A DNA stretch of 64,000 bases from Streptococcus sp. 116-D4 (GCF_009731465.1 NZ_AP021887.1:113501-177500); one strand, 5' to 3'. Counted from the first letter of the stretch, positions 1 to 8,993 are shown. Notes: a model not told the origin generated them from the sequence alone. Numbers and translations are program-made.

Positions 1-98
1 GTAGTTTCGTCAAAGTTTACAGATGGAGCTGTTACTTTGTAGTGTGTACGACGTTTGTTTTTCTTCGCTTTTGAAGTGCGACGTGCAGGTACTGCCAT
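1..98 (-). CDS. rpmF: 50S ribosomal protein L32, 5' part
   Basis: The minus strand from 98 reads [20 protein letters not shown] followed by [11 protein letters not shown], the conserved N-terminus of bacterial ribosomal protein L32, a structural protein of the large subunit. The window edge cuts the gene after about 32 codons, so its C-terminus (including any zinc-ribbon cysteines) cannot be seen. An AAGGAG ribosome binding site lies 7 nt upstream of the ATG. A possible minus-strand promoter with an extended -10 (TGTTATCCT) lies near 160-170. It is divergent from ilvD. Confidence 0.93.
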
Positions 99-292
99 TT
101 TGATTTCTCCTTTAGGTATTTAAATTCGATTCAATCTACTGATTTTCATCAACCATACTAGGATAACACATTTTTTTTGTAAAGTAAAGTTACTTGACAA
201 AAAAAGATGAAAAAATTAGAAGGTCATCGACCAAATTAATCGAAATTTTCTGAAAATTCAAGAATTTTCTTCTGTTCATTGCCTTTAAAATG

Positions 293-301
293 TGCTATAA
301 T
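293..301 (+). promoter_or_regulatory. Extended -10 promoter of ilvD
   Basis: TGCTATAAT is a perfect extended -10 (TG at 293-294, TATAAT at 296-301), 28 nt upstream of the ilvD ATG. No good -35 is visible, which is tolerated by extended -10 promoters. No leader attenuator or T-box can fit in the short 5' leader. Confidence 0.7.
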
Positions 302-328
302 AGTAAAAACTGAAATGGGAGGGAACAA

Positions 329-2032
329 ATGACTGAATTAGATAAACGCCACCGCAGTAGCATTTATGACAGTATGGTAAAATCACCAAACCGTGCCATG
401 CTTCGTGCGACTGGTATGACAGATAAGGACTTTGAAACACCGATTGTGGGAGTAATTTCGACTTGGGCGGAAAATACACCATGTAATATCCACTTGCACG
501 ATTTTGGGAAATTGGCTAAAGAAGGTGTCAAATCTGCAGGTGCTTGGCCTGTTCAGTTTGGGACAATTACCGTAGCGGACGGGATTGCCATGGGAACGCC
601 CGGTATGCGCTTCTCTTTGACATCTCGTGATATCATTGCGGACTCTATCGAGGCGGCTATGGGTGGTCACAACGTGGATGCCTTTGTCGCTATCGGTGGC
701 TGTGATAAGAATATGCCTGGTTCTATGATTGCCATTGCCAATATGGACATCCCAGCTATTTTCGCCTATGGTGGAACCATTGCACCGGGAAATCTTGATG
801 GCAAAGACATTGACTTGGTTTCTGTCTTTGAGGGGATCGGAAAATGGAACCACGGTGATATGACAGCTGAGGACGTCAAACGTCTTGAATGTAATGCCTG
901 CCCTGGCCCTGGTGGCTGTGGTGGTATGTACACAGCTAATACCATGGCGACTGCTATCGAAGTTCTCGGTATGAGTTTGCCAGGCTCATCCTCTCATCCA
1001 GCTGAATCAGCTGATAAGAAAGAAGACATCGAAGCAGCAGGACGTGCTGTTGTTAAGATGTTGGAGCTCGGTCTCAAACCATCAGACATCTTGACTCGTG
1101 AAGCCTTTGAAGATGCCATCACTGTAACCATGGCTCTCGGTGGTTCTACCAATGCCACTCTTCACTTGCTTGCCATTGCCCATGCTGCCAATGTTGACTT
1201 GTCACTTGAGGACTTCAATACGATCCAAGAACGTGTGCCTCACTTGGCTGACTTGAAACCATCTGGTCAGTATGTCTTCCAAGACCTCTACGAAGTCGGT
1301 GGTGTGCCTGCGGTTATGAGATATCTCTTGGCAAATGGTTTCCTTCACGGGGACCGCATCACATGTACTGGTAAGACTGTCGCTGAGAACTTGGCTGACT
1401 TTGCAGACCTCACTCCAGGTCAAAAAGTTATCATGCCACTTGAAAATCCAAAACGTGCAGATGGTCCGCTTATCATCTTGAACGGGAATCTTGCCCCTGA
1501 CGGTGCGGTTGCCAAGGTATCAGGTGTTAAAGTGCGCCGTCACGTTGGACCAGCTAAGGTCTTTGACTCAGAAGAAGATGCGATTCAGGCTGTTCTGACA
1601 GATGAAATCGTTGATGGCGATGTAGTCGTTGTTCGTTTCGTTGGACCTAAGGGTGGTCCTGGTATGCCTGAGATGCTGTCACTTTCATCAATGATTGTTG
1701 GTAAAGGTCAGGGAGACAAGGTTGCCCTCTTGACAGACGGACGTTTCTCTGGTGGTACTTATGGTCTGGTTGTTGGACATATCGCTCCTGAAGCTCAGGA
1801 TGGTGGACCAATTGCCTACCTTCGTACAGGCGATATCGTTACGGTTGACCAAGATACTAAAGAAATTTCCATGGCCGTATCCCAAAAAGAACTTGAAAAA
1901 CGCAAGGCAGAAACAACCTTGCCACCACTTTACAGCCGTGGTGTCCTCGGTAAATATGCCCATATCGTATCATCTGCTTCACGCGGAGCCGTGACAGACT
2001 TCTGGAATATGGACAAGTCAGGTAAAAAATAA
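329..2032 (+). CDS. ilvD: Dihydroxy-acid dehydratase
   Basis: IlvD dehydrates 2,3-dihydroxy-isovalerate and 2,3-dihydroxy-3-methylvalerate to the 2-oxo acids that precede valine and isoleucine. The 567-residue product is full length for the IlvD/Edd family. The three Fe-S ligand cysteines are in place: C52 (ENTPCN), C125 (GGCDKNMPG) and C197 within [16 protein letters not shown]. The start is supported by GGGAGGG upstream and the extended -10 before it. It is a single-gene unit with a terminator just after the stop; the remaining ilv genes are not in this window. Confidence 0.97.
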   Translation: MTELDKRHRSSIYDSMVKSPNRAMLRATGMTDKDFETPIVGVISTWAENTPCNIHLHDFGKLAKEGVKSAGAWPVQFGTITVADGIAMGTPGMRFSLTSRDIIADSIEAAMGGHNVDAFVAIGGCDKNMPGSMIAIANMDIPAIFAYGGTIAPGNLDGKDIDLVSVFEGIGKWNHGDMTAEDVKRLECNACPGPGGCGGMYTANTMATAIEVLGMSLPGSSSHPAESADKKEDIEAAGRAVVKMLELGLKPSDILTREAFEDAITVTMALGGSTNATLHLLAIAHAANVDLSLEDFNTIQERVPHLADLKPSGQYVFQDLYEVGGVPAVMRYLLANGFLHGDRITCTGKTVAENLADFADLTPGQKVIMPLENPKRADGPLIILNGNLAPDGAVAKVSGVKVRRHVGPAKVFDSEEDAIQAVLTDEIVDGDVVVVRFVGPKGGPGMPEMLSLSSMIVGKGQGDKVALLTDGRFSGGTYGLVVGHIAPEAQDGGPIAYLRTGDIVTVDQDTKEISMAVSQKELEKRKAETTLPPLYSRGVLGKYAHIVSSASRGAVTDFWNMDKSGKK

Positions 2033-2039
2033 ACTCAAA

Positions 2040-2071
2040 AAGCAAGCCAACTTCGGCTTGCTTCTTTTCAT
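2040..2071 (+). terminator. Terminator after ilvD
   Basis: AGCAAGCC - AACTTC - GGCTTGCT followed by a T-rich stretch, starting 8 nt after the ilvD stop. It lies between two convergent genes, so it may also serve the minus-strand DUF59 gene. Confidence 0.85.
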
Positions 2072-2092
2072 CTTCAAAAGTAATTTTCCTGC

Positions 2093-2434
2093 TTAACGAG
2101 GTGGCAGTCCAAGGGCAATACGGCCATAGCGACTGATTCGTGTGATTTTCCAAGCAGGCGACCAGGTGACTTCAACCTTGACATCTTCGATACCATCAAT
2201 TTGTTTCAGACCTGCCACGATTTCGATAGGCAAGCTTTCGGCACAATCACAGGCGGTGTCAGTGAAGGTCATGACAATCTTGCAGAGACCCATTTCGTCC
2301 AGATTGATTTCATAAATCAGTCCTAGATTGTAAACATCCAATTCCACATCTGTATCAAAAACCTTCTCTAGTTTTTCGATAATTTGGTCTTGTAAGGCCA
2401 AAGCACGGTCATTGATTTTGATATCGTCTCTCAT
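2093..2434 (-). CDS. DUF59/MIP18-family (PaaD/SufT-like) iron-sulfur assembly protein
   Basis: This 113-residue protein has the MIP18/DUF59 layout: an N-terminal helical region with ALQDQIIEKLEKVFDTDVE, then the family hallmark DVYNLGLIYEI, then a second half with TFTDTACDCAESLP, where the conserved cysteine region sits. Family members such as SufT and PaaD help mature Fe-S proteins. Convergence on ilvD, an Fe-S enzyme, fits that role but is only suggestive. The gene is monocistronic on the minus strand. Its substrate is unknown. Confidence 0.85.
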   Translation of the reverse strand: MRDDIKINDRALALQDQIIEKLEKVFDTDVELDVYNLGLIYEINLDEMGLCKIVMTFTDTACDCAESLPIEIVAGLKQIDGIEDVKVEVTWSPAWKITRISRYGRIALGLPPR

Positions 2435-2556
2435 TACAGTCCCTCCACGTGATAAATATCCTCTATTTTCTCATAATTCTGACAATTTGGCAAGTTTTTG
2501 ATGAATTTTCTGAAAAATATGATAAAATGAAGAAAATACGGAATCAAGGGGAACCC

Positions 2557-3411
2557 ATGGAGCAGATTGGAAAAGTCTTTAGACAATTACGAGAGTCAAG
2601 AAATATCTCGCTGAGACAAGCAACTGGAGGACGATTTTCGCCGTCTATGTTGTCCCGCTTTGAAACAGGTCAGAATGAGCTTTCGGTGGAAAAGTTTCTA
2701 TTTGCCCTAGAAAATATATCTGCCAGTGTGGAGGAAATCCTCTTTCTGGCCAGAGGTTTTCAGTATGATACAGATTCTGAGTTGAGAAAAGAAATCATAG
2801 ATGTCTTGGATCCAAAGAACATAGCTCCGCTTGAAGACTTGTATCGCAAGGAGTATCAAAAGCAGGCCGATTCTCAAAACAAACAGAAACATATTTTAAA
2901 TGCCATTATTATCAAGTCCTATATGAAGAGCATGGATGAAAGGGTGGAGTTAACGGCAGAGGAAAGGAAAGTCCTTCATGATTACTTGTTTTCTACCGAG
3001 ATCTGGGGAATCTATGAACTCAATTTATTTTCAGTCAGTTCTCCCTTCTTATCTATTTCTCTTTTTACTAGATATGTACGAGAAATGGTACGTAAATCTG
3101 ATTTTCTAATGGAAATGTCTGGCAATCGAAATCTGTTTCACACTATACTATTGAATGGTTTTTTAGCTAGCATTGAATGTGAAGAATTTACCAATGCCTC
3201 TTATTTTAAACGTGTTATCGAAGAACATTTCTACAATGAAAATGAGACCTATTTCCGAATTGTCTATTTGTGGGCAGAGGGTCTCCTTGACAGCAAGCAA
3301 GGTAGAGTCAAGGAAGGTCGGAAAAAGATGGAAGAGGCTGTCCGTATTTTTGAGATGCTAGGCTGTAACAAATCTGCCGATTACTATAGAAGAAAAACTC
3401 CCGATTCTTGA
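2557..3411 (+). CDS. Rgg/MutR-family transcriptional regulator
   Basis: A 284-residue cytoplasmic regulator. Residues 1-60 form an XRE-type helix-turn-helix (IGKVFRQLRESRNISLRQA, then SPSMLSRFETGQNELS) and the rest is the alpha-helical repeat domain typical of Rgg/MutR proteins. Many streptococcal Rggs bind short hydrophobic peptides. The frame stays open upstream to 2449, but ATG 2557 is preferred: AAGGGG lies just before it, and an extended -10 (TGATAAAAT, ending at 2528) sits where the upstream starts would be. The position matches the pneumococcal mutR-type gene beside ilvD. No recognisable shp-like peptide gene was found next to it, so its ligand cannot be inferred. Confidence 0.88.
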   Translation: MEQIGKVFRQLRESRNISLRQATGGRFSPSMLSRFETGQNELSVEKFLFALENISASVEEILFLARGFQYDTDSELRKEIIDVLDPKNIAPLEDLYRKEYQKQADSQNKQKHILNAIIIKSYMKSMDERVELTAEERKVLHDYLFSTEIWGIYELNLFSVSSPFLSISLFTRYVREMVRKSDFLMEMSGNRNLFHTILLNGFLASIECEEFTNASYFKRVIEEHFYNENETYFRIVYLWAEGLLDSKQGRVKEGRKKMEEAVRIFEMLGCNKSADYYRRKTPDS

Positions 3412-3448
3412 ATATCTGCAAACTAAGAAAATGATTTGAAATTTTAAG

Positions 3449-3501
3449 CGATAGAACTGTTGAGCTTTCTCAGGCCATCAAAGAAGTTCTATCGTTTTTT
3501 T
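3449..3501 (+). terminator. Terminator after the rgg gene
   Basis: CGATAGAACT (3449-3458) pairs perfectly with AGTTCTATCG (3485-3494) across a 26-nt loop and is followed by seven T. Confidence 0.8.
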
Positions 3502-3554
3502 GCTCATTTTGTGTGTTGCATATATTCAAAAGTTTTTTCTCTAGAATTTCTAAG

Positions 3555-3563
3555 TGCTATACT
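3555..3563 (+). promoter_or_regulatory. Extended -10 promoter upstream of BOX and MFS gene
   Basis: TGCTATACT (TG 3555-3556, TATACT 3558-3563). If used, the MFS transcript carries the whole BOX element in its 5' leader. Nothing else was seen in the 3502-3586 interval. Confidence 0.5.
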
Positions 3564-3586
3564 GTAGTCATACTTCATATAGAACT

Positions 3587-3701
3587 TATACTCTTCGAAA
3601 GTCTCTTCAAACCACGTCAGCTTTATCCCCAATCTCAAAACAGTGTTTTGAGCAACCTGCGGCTAGCTTCCTAGTTTGCTCTTTGATTTTCATTGAGTAT
3701 T
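3587..3701. repeat. BOX element, shortened boxA-boxC form
   Basis: It runs from TATACTCTTCGAAAGTCTC through CAAACCACGTCAG and AACCTGCGGCTAGC to CATTGAGTAT, the known pneumococcal BOX ends. A full boxB is missing: the sequence jumps from a degraded boxA (CAGCTTTATCCCCAATC) into boxC. It ends 22 nt before the MFS start codon. Confidence 0.9.
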
Positions 3702-3723
3702 CGAACAAGAAGGGAGATTACCT

Positions 3724-4971
3724 ATGAAACTATTGTTCAGAAATCAAGCTTATCGTCTCTTGACTTTGTCACGCTTCTTCAATGCTTTTGGTGCTTCGAT
3801 TTTTAATCTGGTATTTATCGTCTATGCATCGACCTTGCCACAGGCCTCCTTTGCTGTTGCTATGGCGAATATTGTCATGATTATTCCGACTCTCTTTACA
3901 GTTTTTGTAGGGATTCGGGCAGATTACACGAGGGATAAGGTCAAATGGATGGTCTATAGCGGTTTGTTTCAGGCGGTTTTATTTTTTCTAGCAGCCCTAG
4001 TTGTTCAGCAAGCTAGTCTCTTTGCCTTTTCTAGCCTGTGTTTGATCAATGTTATCAGTGATGTGATTAGTGATTTTGCAGGTGGTTTACGAATGCCTCT
4101 CATTAAGGAAAAAGTAGCTGAAGAGGATTTGATGGAAGCTTATTCTTTTTCCCAGTTTATCACCTATATTTCAGCTATTGGTGGTCAAGCTTTCGGAGTT
4201 TGGCTCTTAGGTCTATCGGTCAACAATTTTTCCCTCGTTGCGGGAATCAATGCCTGCTTTTTCCTCGTATCAGCCTCTATTCTCTTTTTAGGAAAAAGCA
4301 AATTGAGCCTGTCAATGTCATCTGCCGCTGGTGAATCACAAAAAAATGATAAGCTTTCTATCAAAGACCAGTTCCTAACAATTTACCGAAATTTACGCCT
4401 CGTTTTTCTTAAAAGTGGACAGAAAAACTTTGGTTTTATGCTCTTTGCTGTCTTGCTGATCAATGCCTTGGGTGGCGCTTTGGGTGGAATTTATAATATC
4501 TTCTTCTTGAGCCATTCTCTTTTGGATTTTTCTTACACAGAGGCATTATTTATCAGTCAATTCTGTGCTTTGTTAGCAATCATCATCAGTAGCCTTACGG
4601 GCAATGATTACTTTGGGAAGCAGTCCCTGCCTAGATTGATGATGTGGGCGACTGTAGGACTCAGTCTAGTTGGTCTGGCTAACGTATTCAATCAAGTCGT
4701 GCTTGGCTTGCTATTTCTCTTCTTTACTCTGTATGTGTCTGGTAAAGTTTCACCAAAGATTAGTGCCATGCTCCTGAAAAATCTAGCTCCAGAGGTTCTA
4801 GCTCGTACCAGTAATTTTTTAGGTTTATTATTTACCTTATCTGTACCTGTGGGAACAGCCTGTTTTTCACTAGTAGCCGTATGGAATATACAGTTGACTT
4901 GGATGCTATTTGTTGGTTTTTCCTTGCTAGCTATTCTTTTGACAGTTATTAATCTTAAAAATGATATCTAA
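3724..4971 (+). CDS. Major facilitator superfamily transporter
   Basis: A 415-residue integral membrane protein with about 12 hydrophobic segments and a charged central loop near residues 200-215 that separates two six-helix halves, the MFS pattern. N-terminal LSRFFNAFGASIFNL and IRADYTRDKVKWM resemble the helix 1 and loop 2-3 region of MFS drug-efflux proteins. AGGGAGA precedes the ATG. Substrate unknown; the neighbouring rgg gene may control it, but a terminator and its own promoter separate them. Confidence 0.85.
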   Translation: MKLLFRNQAYRLLTLSRFFNAFGASIFNLVFIVYASTLPQASFAVAMANIVMIIPTLFTVFVGIRADYTRDKVKWMVYSGLFQAVLFFLAALVVQQASLFAFSSLCLINVISDVISDFAGGLRMPLIKEKVAEEDLMEAYSFSQFITYISAIGGQAFGVWLLGLSVNNFSLVAGINACFFLVSASILFLGKSKLSLSMSSAAGESQKNDKLSIKDQFLTIYRNLRLVFLKSGQKNFGFMLFAVLLINALGGALGGIYNIFFLSHSLLDFSYTEALFISQFCALLAIIISSLTGNDYFGKQSLPRLMMWATVGLSLVGLANVFNQVVLGLLFLFFTLYVSGKVSPKISAMLLKNLAPEVLARTSNFLGLLFTLSVPVGTACFSLVAVWNIQLTWMLFVGFSLLAILLTVINLKNDI

Positions 4972-5047
4972 ATCCTAATTTTTTCTCACTGTTTTAATCC
5001 CTTTATTTATGGTAAAATAAGACTATTAAGTTTAAAGAGGATTCCCT

Positions 5048-6328
5048 ATGAAATTACAAAAACCAAAAGGAACGCAGGATATTTTACCTGCTGAATCTGC
5101 CAAGTGGCAGTACGTTGAGGGCTTTGCCCGTGAGATTTTCAAGCGCTATAACTATGCGGAAGTGCGCACGCCCATTTTTGAGCATTACGAGGTTATCAGT
5201 CGCTCTGTCGGAGATACAACCGATATCGTAACCAAGGAAATGTATGACTTCTATGACAAGGGTGACCGCCATATCACCCTCCGTCCAGAAGGAACTGCTC
5301 CCGTTGTCCGTTCCTATGTGGAAAATAAACTTTTCGCCCCAGAAGTGCAAAAGCCAAGTAAGTTCTACTACATGGGGCCCATGTTCCGCTATGAGCGCCC
5401 ACAAGCAGGTCGTTTGCGCCAGTTCCATCAGATTGGTGTTGAGTGTTTTGGCTCTAGCAATCCAGCTACCGATGTGGAGACCATCGCGATGGCAGCCCAT
5501 TTCTTGAAAGCAATCGGTATCCAAGGTGTTAAATTGCACCTTAACACTCTTGGAAATCCTGAGAGCCGTGCGGCCTACCGTCAAGCCTTGATTGACTATT
5601 TGACACCGCTCAAGGAGACCTTGTCTAAGGATAGCCAACGTCGTTTGGAGGAAAATCCTCTCCGTGTCTTGGACTCTAAGGAAAAAGAAGACAAGGTGGC
5701 AGTAGAGAATGCGCCGTCTATCTTGGACTTTCTTGATGAAGAAAGTCAAGCTCACTTTGATGCTGTGCGTCAGATGTTGGAAAATCTTGGAGTAGACTAC
5801 ATCATCGATACCAATATGGTGCGTGGTCTGGACTACTATAACCACACGATTTTCGAGTTTATCACTGAGATTGAGGGCAATGACTTGACAGTCTGTGCGG
5901 GTGGTCGTTACGATGGTTTGGTTTCTTACTTTGGAGGCCCTGAAACTGCTGGCTTTGGTTTTGGACTTGGTGTAGAGCGCCTGCTTCTCATTCTTGAAAA
6001 GCAAGATGTGGCCCTCCCTATCGAGAATGCCCTAGATGTCTACATCGCAGTCTTGGGTGAAGGAGCAAATGTCAAGGCCTTGGAGTTGGTACAAGCCCTT
6101 CGCCAACAAGGTTTCAAAGCAGAGCGTGATTACCTCAACCGTAAACTCAAAGCTCAGTTTAAGTCAGCCGATGTCTTTGCGGCTAAGACCCTCATCACCC
6201 TAGGAGAGAGTGAAGTCGAAAGCGGACAAGTGACGGTCAAGAACAATCAAACCCGAGAAGAAGTGCAAGTGTCATTTGAGACAATCAGCCAAAACTTCTC
6301 AGAAATCTTTGAAAAACTAGGATTTTAA
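5048..6328 (+). CDS. hisS: Histidyl-tRNA synthetase
   Basis: HisS is a class II aminoacyl-tRNA synthetase that charges tRNA-His. At 426 residues it is full length. Motif 2 is [20 protein letters not shown], the histidine-specific region contains [10 protein letters not shown] and motif 3 is [13 protein letters not shown]. The C-terminal anticodon-binding domain covers about 330-426. An AAAGAGG ribosome binding site precedes ATG 5048, and an extended -10 (TGGTAAAAT) ends at 5018. The short leader leaves no room for a T-box. aspS lies 2.8 kb downstream, separated by the membrane-protein operon. Confidence 0.98.
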   Translation: MKLQKPKGTQDILPAESAKWQYVEGFAREIFKRYNYAEVRTPIFEHYEVISRSVGDTTDIVTKEMYDFYDKGDRHITLRPEGTAPVVRSYVENKLFAPEVQKPSKFYYMGPMFRYERPQAGRLRQFHQIGVECFGSSNPATDVETIAMAAHFLKAIGIQGVKLHLNTLGNPESRAAYRQALIDYLTPLKETLSKDSQRRLEENPLRVLDSKEKEDKVAVENAPSILDFLDEESQAHFDAVRQMLENLGVDYIIDTNMVRGLDYYNHTIFEFITEIEGNDLTVCAGGRYDGLVSYFGGPETAGFGFGLGVERLLLILEKQDVALPIENALDVYIAVLGEGANVKALELVQALRQQGFKAERDYLNRKLKAQFKSADVFAAKTLITLGESEVESGQVTVKNNQTREEVQVSFETISQNFSEIFEKLGF

Positions 6329-6341
6329 TGATAGATAAACC

Positions 6342-6372
6342 GGTCAGGAACCTATTCCTGACCTTTTTCTTT
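6342..6372 (+). terminator. Terminator after hisS
   Basis: GGTCAGGAA - CCTA - TTCCTGACC followed by TTTTTCTTTT. Confidence 0.9.
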
Positions 6373-6399
6373 TGCAAAATGACAAAAATCATAAACTTT

Positions 6400-6441
6400 T
6401 TGACAAATATGCTTGTCAAAAAGAAAAAGATGTGTTACAAT
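6400..6441 (+). promoter_or_regulatory. Promoter with palindromic operator for the XRE-membrane protein operon
   Basis: A perfect inverted repeat, TTGACAA-N6-TTGTCAA (6400-6419), has its right arm as the -35 (TTGTCA, 6413-6418). A 17-nt spacer leads to an extended -10, TGTTACAAT (TACAAT 6436-6441). A dyad on the -35 is a classic repressor site, and the second gene of the operon encodes a small XRE repressor, so autoregulation is the obvious inference. Confidence 0.75.
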
Positions 6442-6474
6442 GTAAGTAAGTTAAGAGAAAAGGAGAAAGGAGCT

Positions 6475-6792
6475 ATGATGTGGGTAGTAGTACTTATACT
6501 ATTTCTGATTTTCTTTTATTCTAATAATTCTGAAAAAATCAAGAAACTAGAGAAGAAAATCAAAAAGCTTGAGCGAAAAGAGAAAGGAAATATAGAAATG
6601 TCGAGATTATTGCAAGAAATGATTGGAAAGAAACCAATTATAACAGGAGCGTATATTGGGCCAGATAACTGGGAAGTTGTGGATGTCGATGAGGAATGGG
6701 TCAAACTACGTAGTGTTGATAAAAAGGGGAAAGAAAAATTCAAGTTGCAACGTATTGAGGATATCCAAACTGTTGAATTTGGCGGAGAGTAG
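6475..6792 (+). CDS. Membrane-anchored small protein, first gene of XRE operon
   Basis: A 105-residue protein with one N-terminal membrane helix (WVVVLILFLIFFY), a lysine-rich amphipathic or coiled-coil stretch (KIKKLEKKIKKLERKEKG) and a C-terminal soluble part ending EDIQTVEFGGE. ATG 6475 is chosen because AGGAG and AAAGGAG lie at the right distance and the promoter -10 ends at 6441; the frame open upstream to 6328 has no initiation signal. The stop is immediately followed by the regulator gene, so they are co-transcribed. No function is recognised. Confidence 0.8.
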   Translation: MMWVVVLILFLIFFYSNNSEKIKKLEKKIKKLERKEKGNIEMSRLLQEMIGKKPIITGAYIGPDNWEVVDVDEEWVKLRSVDKKGKEKFKLQRIEDIQTVEFGGE

Positions 6793-6801
6793 GTGTGTAA
6801 C

Positions 6802-7008
6802 ATGCAACTAAAAAATCGTCTAAAAGAACTTCGGGCTCGCGATGGTCTCAATCAAACCGACCTAGCCAAGCTAGCTGGGGTTTCCAGACAGACCATTAGC
6901 CTACTAGAACGGGATGAGTACACCCCATCCATTATCATTGCCCTGAAAATATCTCAAATTTTCAACGAAACAGTCGAATCGGTATTTCGCTTGGAGGAGG
7001 ACGAGTGA
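6802..7008 (+). CDS. Small XRE-family repressor
   Basis: A 68-residue single-domain helix-turn-helix protein: LKELRARDGLNQTDLAKLAG and VSRQTISLLERDEYTPS are the classic Cro/CI helices, followed by ALKISQIFNETVESVFRLEE. Proteins of this type are compact DNA-binding regulators that often control the membrane genes next to them. ATG 6802 is preferred; a GTG at 6793 is also in frame. The stop overlaps the next start (TGATG). The likely target is the dyad at 6400-6419. Confidence 0.9.
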   Translation: MQLKNRLKELRARDGLNQTDLAKLAGVSRQTISLLERDEYTPSIIIALKISQIFNETVESVFRLEEDE

Positions 7009-7205
7009 TGAACAAGTATAAAGTGATCTATTATGTAGTTGCCGTAGCCCTATTAGTCAGCCTGTGTCTACTAATTGGAACAAATTTAGGATGGTTTGAT
7101 CTCTATTACAGCGACCAATTTGTTTGGGCCTACTTTGCCCTTATCCCAGTCGTTGAATGGATTGAAAAGAAATCCAAAAATCTAGCAAGTGAAAAAGGAG
7201 AATGA
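7008..7205 (+). CDS. Small two-helix membrane protein
   Basis: A 65-residue protein with two predicted membrane helices, one near residues 8-27 (YYVVAVALLVSLCLLIG) and one near 38-50 (FVWAYFALIPVVEWI), and a basic C-terminus. Its ATG overlaps the stop of the regulator gene (TGATG), with GGAGGA upstream, so translation is coupled. Small proteins of this kind commonly sit beside small XRE regulators in Firmicutes, but no specific function is recognised. Confidence 0.8.
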   Translation: MNKYKVIYYVVAVALLVSLCLLIGTNLGWFDLYYSDQFVWAYFALIPVVEWIEKKSKNLASEKGE

Positions 7206-7207
7206 AT

Positions 7208-7942
7208 ATGAAAAAGAAACGTGGTTTGTTATTTTTAATTCCTTTTGTCTTGGGAGTTTTTTTGTACATGTTTGTAGATATGTTGAAGGCTGGTTCCGAA
7301 TTCCACGGAATTATGTTAGATGTAAAAATCTTGATACCATGGATATCAGCTATTTGTTTACTATCAGGTTTCGTTGGCATTGTTTTGACGTTCAATTTCT
7401 TAAAGAAAAGCAGAAAATTTCACTCCTTGTATCAAGAGGAAATGGATGATGATTTGAATGAAACCTATTATGTGCAAATGTATCGGAATCTTGAGTTTGG
7501 AACCATTACTTCTAGTATTACAAGTGTAGCGATTTTATTGGCTCTTGTCATCTCAGGTAGTGAAGTAATTGTACTCGATGTAAGTCATATAACATTTTCC
7601 CTTTCCTTTTTGGAATTAGTGCTGCTCTTGCAGAGTCAAAAATATCTTTCTAAAACAATTGCGATTGTTCGTCAATTTGATTTGGCTCTTTTCTCTACAC
7701 CAAAGGATGTCTTGAACTATATTAATTCTTATGATGAAGGGGAGCGTCAGGCTAATTTGGAACAGAGTTTTCGGATTTTATTCCAATTAAATAACTATGT
7801 CTTACCAGGCTTATATATTTTTCTTTTTATCATTTCTTTCTTGACAGGAGAGATTCAGTTACTAGCTTTCTTGCTTGTAGGAGCGATTCATATTTATATC
7901 AATGTGATGCAGTTACCTATGGTGAAACGTTATTTTAAATAA
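7208..7942 (+). CDS. DUF3169-like membrane protein
   Basis: A 244-residue protein with six hydrophobic stretches (for example GLLFLIPFVLGVFLYMF, LIPWISAICLLSGFVGIVL and LYIFLFIISFLTG) and a soluble loop containing LFSTPKDVLNYINSYDEGER. The layout resembles the DUF3169 family that accompanies small XRE regulators in Firmicutes; the family call is from memory. The ribosome binding site decides the start: AAAGGAG (7194-7200) is only 1 nt from ATG 7202 but 7 nt from ATG 7208. The gene overlaps nothing and is followed by the CPBP gene after 11 nt. Confidence 0.75.
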   Translation: MKKKRGLLFLIPFVLGVFLYMFVDMLKAGSEFHGIMLDVKILIPWISAICLLSGFVGIVLTFNFLKKSRKFHSLYQEEMDDDLNETYYVQMYRNLEFGTITSSITSVAILLALVISGSEVIVLDVSHITFSLSFLELVLLLQSQKYLSKTIAIVRQFDLALFSTPKDVLNYINSYDEGERQANLEQSFRILFQLNNYVLPGLYIFLFIISFLTGEIQLLAFLLVGAIHIYINVMQLPMVKRYFK

Positions 7943-7953
7943 AGGAGTTATCT

Positions 7954-8595
7954 ATGAAATTACTTAAAAACCTTGGCTGGTTTGTTCTTGCTTTCTTATC
8001 ATTTTTGTTTATCTATGGGACCGTTCAGAGTGGGGCTGTAGAAGCTTTGAAACTAGGCGCTTCACCCTATGCTGTTACCTTGCTCTATGTGGCCTTGGCT
8101 GGAGTTTATGTGTACGGCATTTACAAATGGTATCAGAAAGGTCCTGTTCGTATTGAGAAGAGTGACTTCAACCGATTTATTTGGCTTCCTGCCTTGGTTT
8201 GGTTCTTATCTCTGGTTGTCCAGTTTTTCTTGCCAAATGATCCTTCAGTAAATCAACAAATGGCGATAGACTTGACCTTGTCTCAACCACTTTTCTCATT
8301 CTTTGCGGTCGTTATTTTTGCTCCTTTGACGGAAGAGCTTATCTTTAGAGGAATGTTGGCGCGCTATCTCTTTCCTAAGCAGGACAATAGTAAACAAACT
8401 CTGATTTTCCTTCTGGTATCTAGTCTTCTGTTTGCCTTGATTCATTTTCCAGGTGATGTGCAACAATTTTTTGTCTATTTTAGCCTGGGTTTTAGTTTAG
8501 GCTTGGCTTACATTAGCAGAAAAGGTCTGGTCTACAGTATTTCTCTCCACGCTTTGAATAATTTAGTCGGCTTTTTGATGATTCTCATGCTATAA
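7954..8595 (+). CDS. CPBP family intramembrane glutamic endopeptidase (Abi/CAAX-like)
   Basis: A 213-residue multi-pass membrane protein with the conserved CPBP motifs: EELIFRGML near residue 128 (the EExxxR signature), ALIHFPGD near 168 (motif 2 histidine) and SLHALNN near 200 (motif 3 histidine). CPBP proteins are intramembrane proteases; in streptococci and lactobacilli they often act in bacteriocin self-immunity. AAAGGAG precedes the ATG by 7 nt. Residence in an XRE-controlled membrane operon would fit immunity or envelope stress, but that is inference. Confidence 0.9.
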   Translation: MKLLKNLGWFVLAFLSFLFIYGTVQSGAVEALKLGASPYAVTLLYVALAGVYVYGIYKWYQKGPVRIEKSDFNRFIWLPALVWFLSLVVQFFLPNDPSVNQQMAIDLTLSQPLFSFFAVVIFAPLTEELIFRGMLARYLFPKQDNSKQTLIFLLVSSLLFALIHFPGDVQQFFVYFSLGFSLGLAYISRKGLVYSISLHALNNLVGFLMILML

Positions 8596-8612
8596 TAGAG
8601 TCAGGAGGTCAC

Positions 8613-8843
8613 ATGAAACGAGTAATTTTATTAGCAGTGATTCAGGCAGTTGTTCTATTTTTCATTATCGGGGCGCTAGCTTATGCCTTCAAGGGCGATT
8701 TCTTCTACAACTATCTAGCAGTTGTCTTTGCCCCTATTGCAGGTGTCTTGCGCTTTGGGACAGCTTATATAACGGAAATTGTCTTGCCTCGAAAGGCAGC
8801 TGAAATCGCTGAAAAGCGTAAAGCAGACAACAATTCAAATTAA
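8613..8843 (+). CDS. Small two-helix membrane protein, last gene of the operon
   Basis: A 76-residue protein with two hydrophobic helices (LLAVIQAVVLFFIIGALAY and YLAVVFAPIAGVLRFGTAY) and a charged tail (PRKAAEIAEKRKADNN). CAGGAGG lies just upstream of the ATG, 17 nt after the CPBP stop, and a terminator follows. It probably works with the CPBP protein. No family is recognised. Confidence 0.8.
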   Translation: MKRVILLAVIQAVVLFFIIGALAYAFKGDFFYNYLAVVFAPIAGVLRFGTAYITEIVLPRKAAEIAEKRKADNNSN

Positions 8844-8848
8844 AAGAG

Positions 8849-8874
8849 TCCGGTGATATTTTCATCGGATTTTT
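8849..8874 (+). terminator. Terminator of the XRE-CPBP operon
   Basis: TCCGGTGA - TATTT - TCATCGGA with one G-T pair, followed by five T. Confidence 0.8.
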
Positions 8875-8878
8875 GTAT

Positions 8879-8993
8879 TATACTCAATGAAAATCAAAGA
8901 GCAAACTAGGAAACAAGCCGCAGCTTGCTCAAAGCACGGCTTTGAGGTTGGAGATGAAGTTGACGTGGTTTGAAGAGATTTTCGAAGAATATT
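8879..8993. repeat. BOX element, boxC-boxA orientation
   Basis: It starts TATACTCAATGAAAATC and ends GTGGTTTGAAGAGATTTTCG-AAGAATATT. The boxB is missing: the sequence passes from GGTTGGAGATGAAG straight into TTGACGTGG. It lies between the CPBP operon terminator and the aspS promoter (TGGTAAAAT ending at 9085). Confidence 0.9.

Noticed and set aside
3412..3723. A short hydrophobic peptide (shp) gene linked to the Rgg regulator
   Set aside because: The interval holds a terminator, an extended -10 and a BOX element; no short frame with a ribosome binding site and hydrophobic product was found.
5084..6004. 306-codon open frame antisense to hisS
   Set aside because: It lies wholly opposite a clear essential gene, has no ribosome binding site, and its sequence is the low-constraint reflection of hisS codons.
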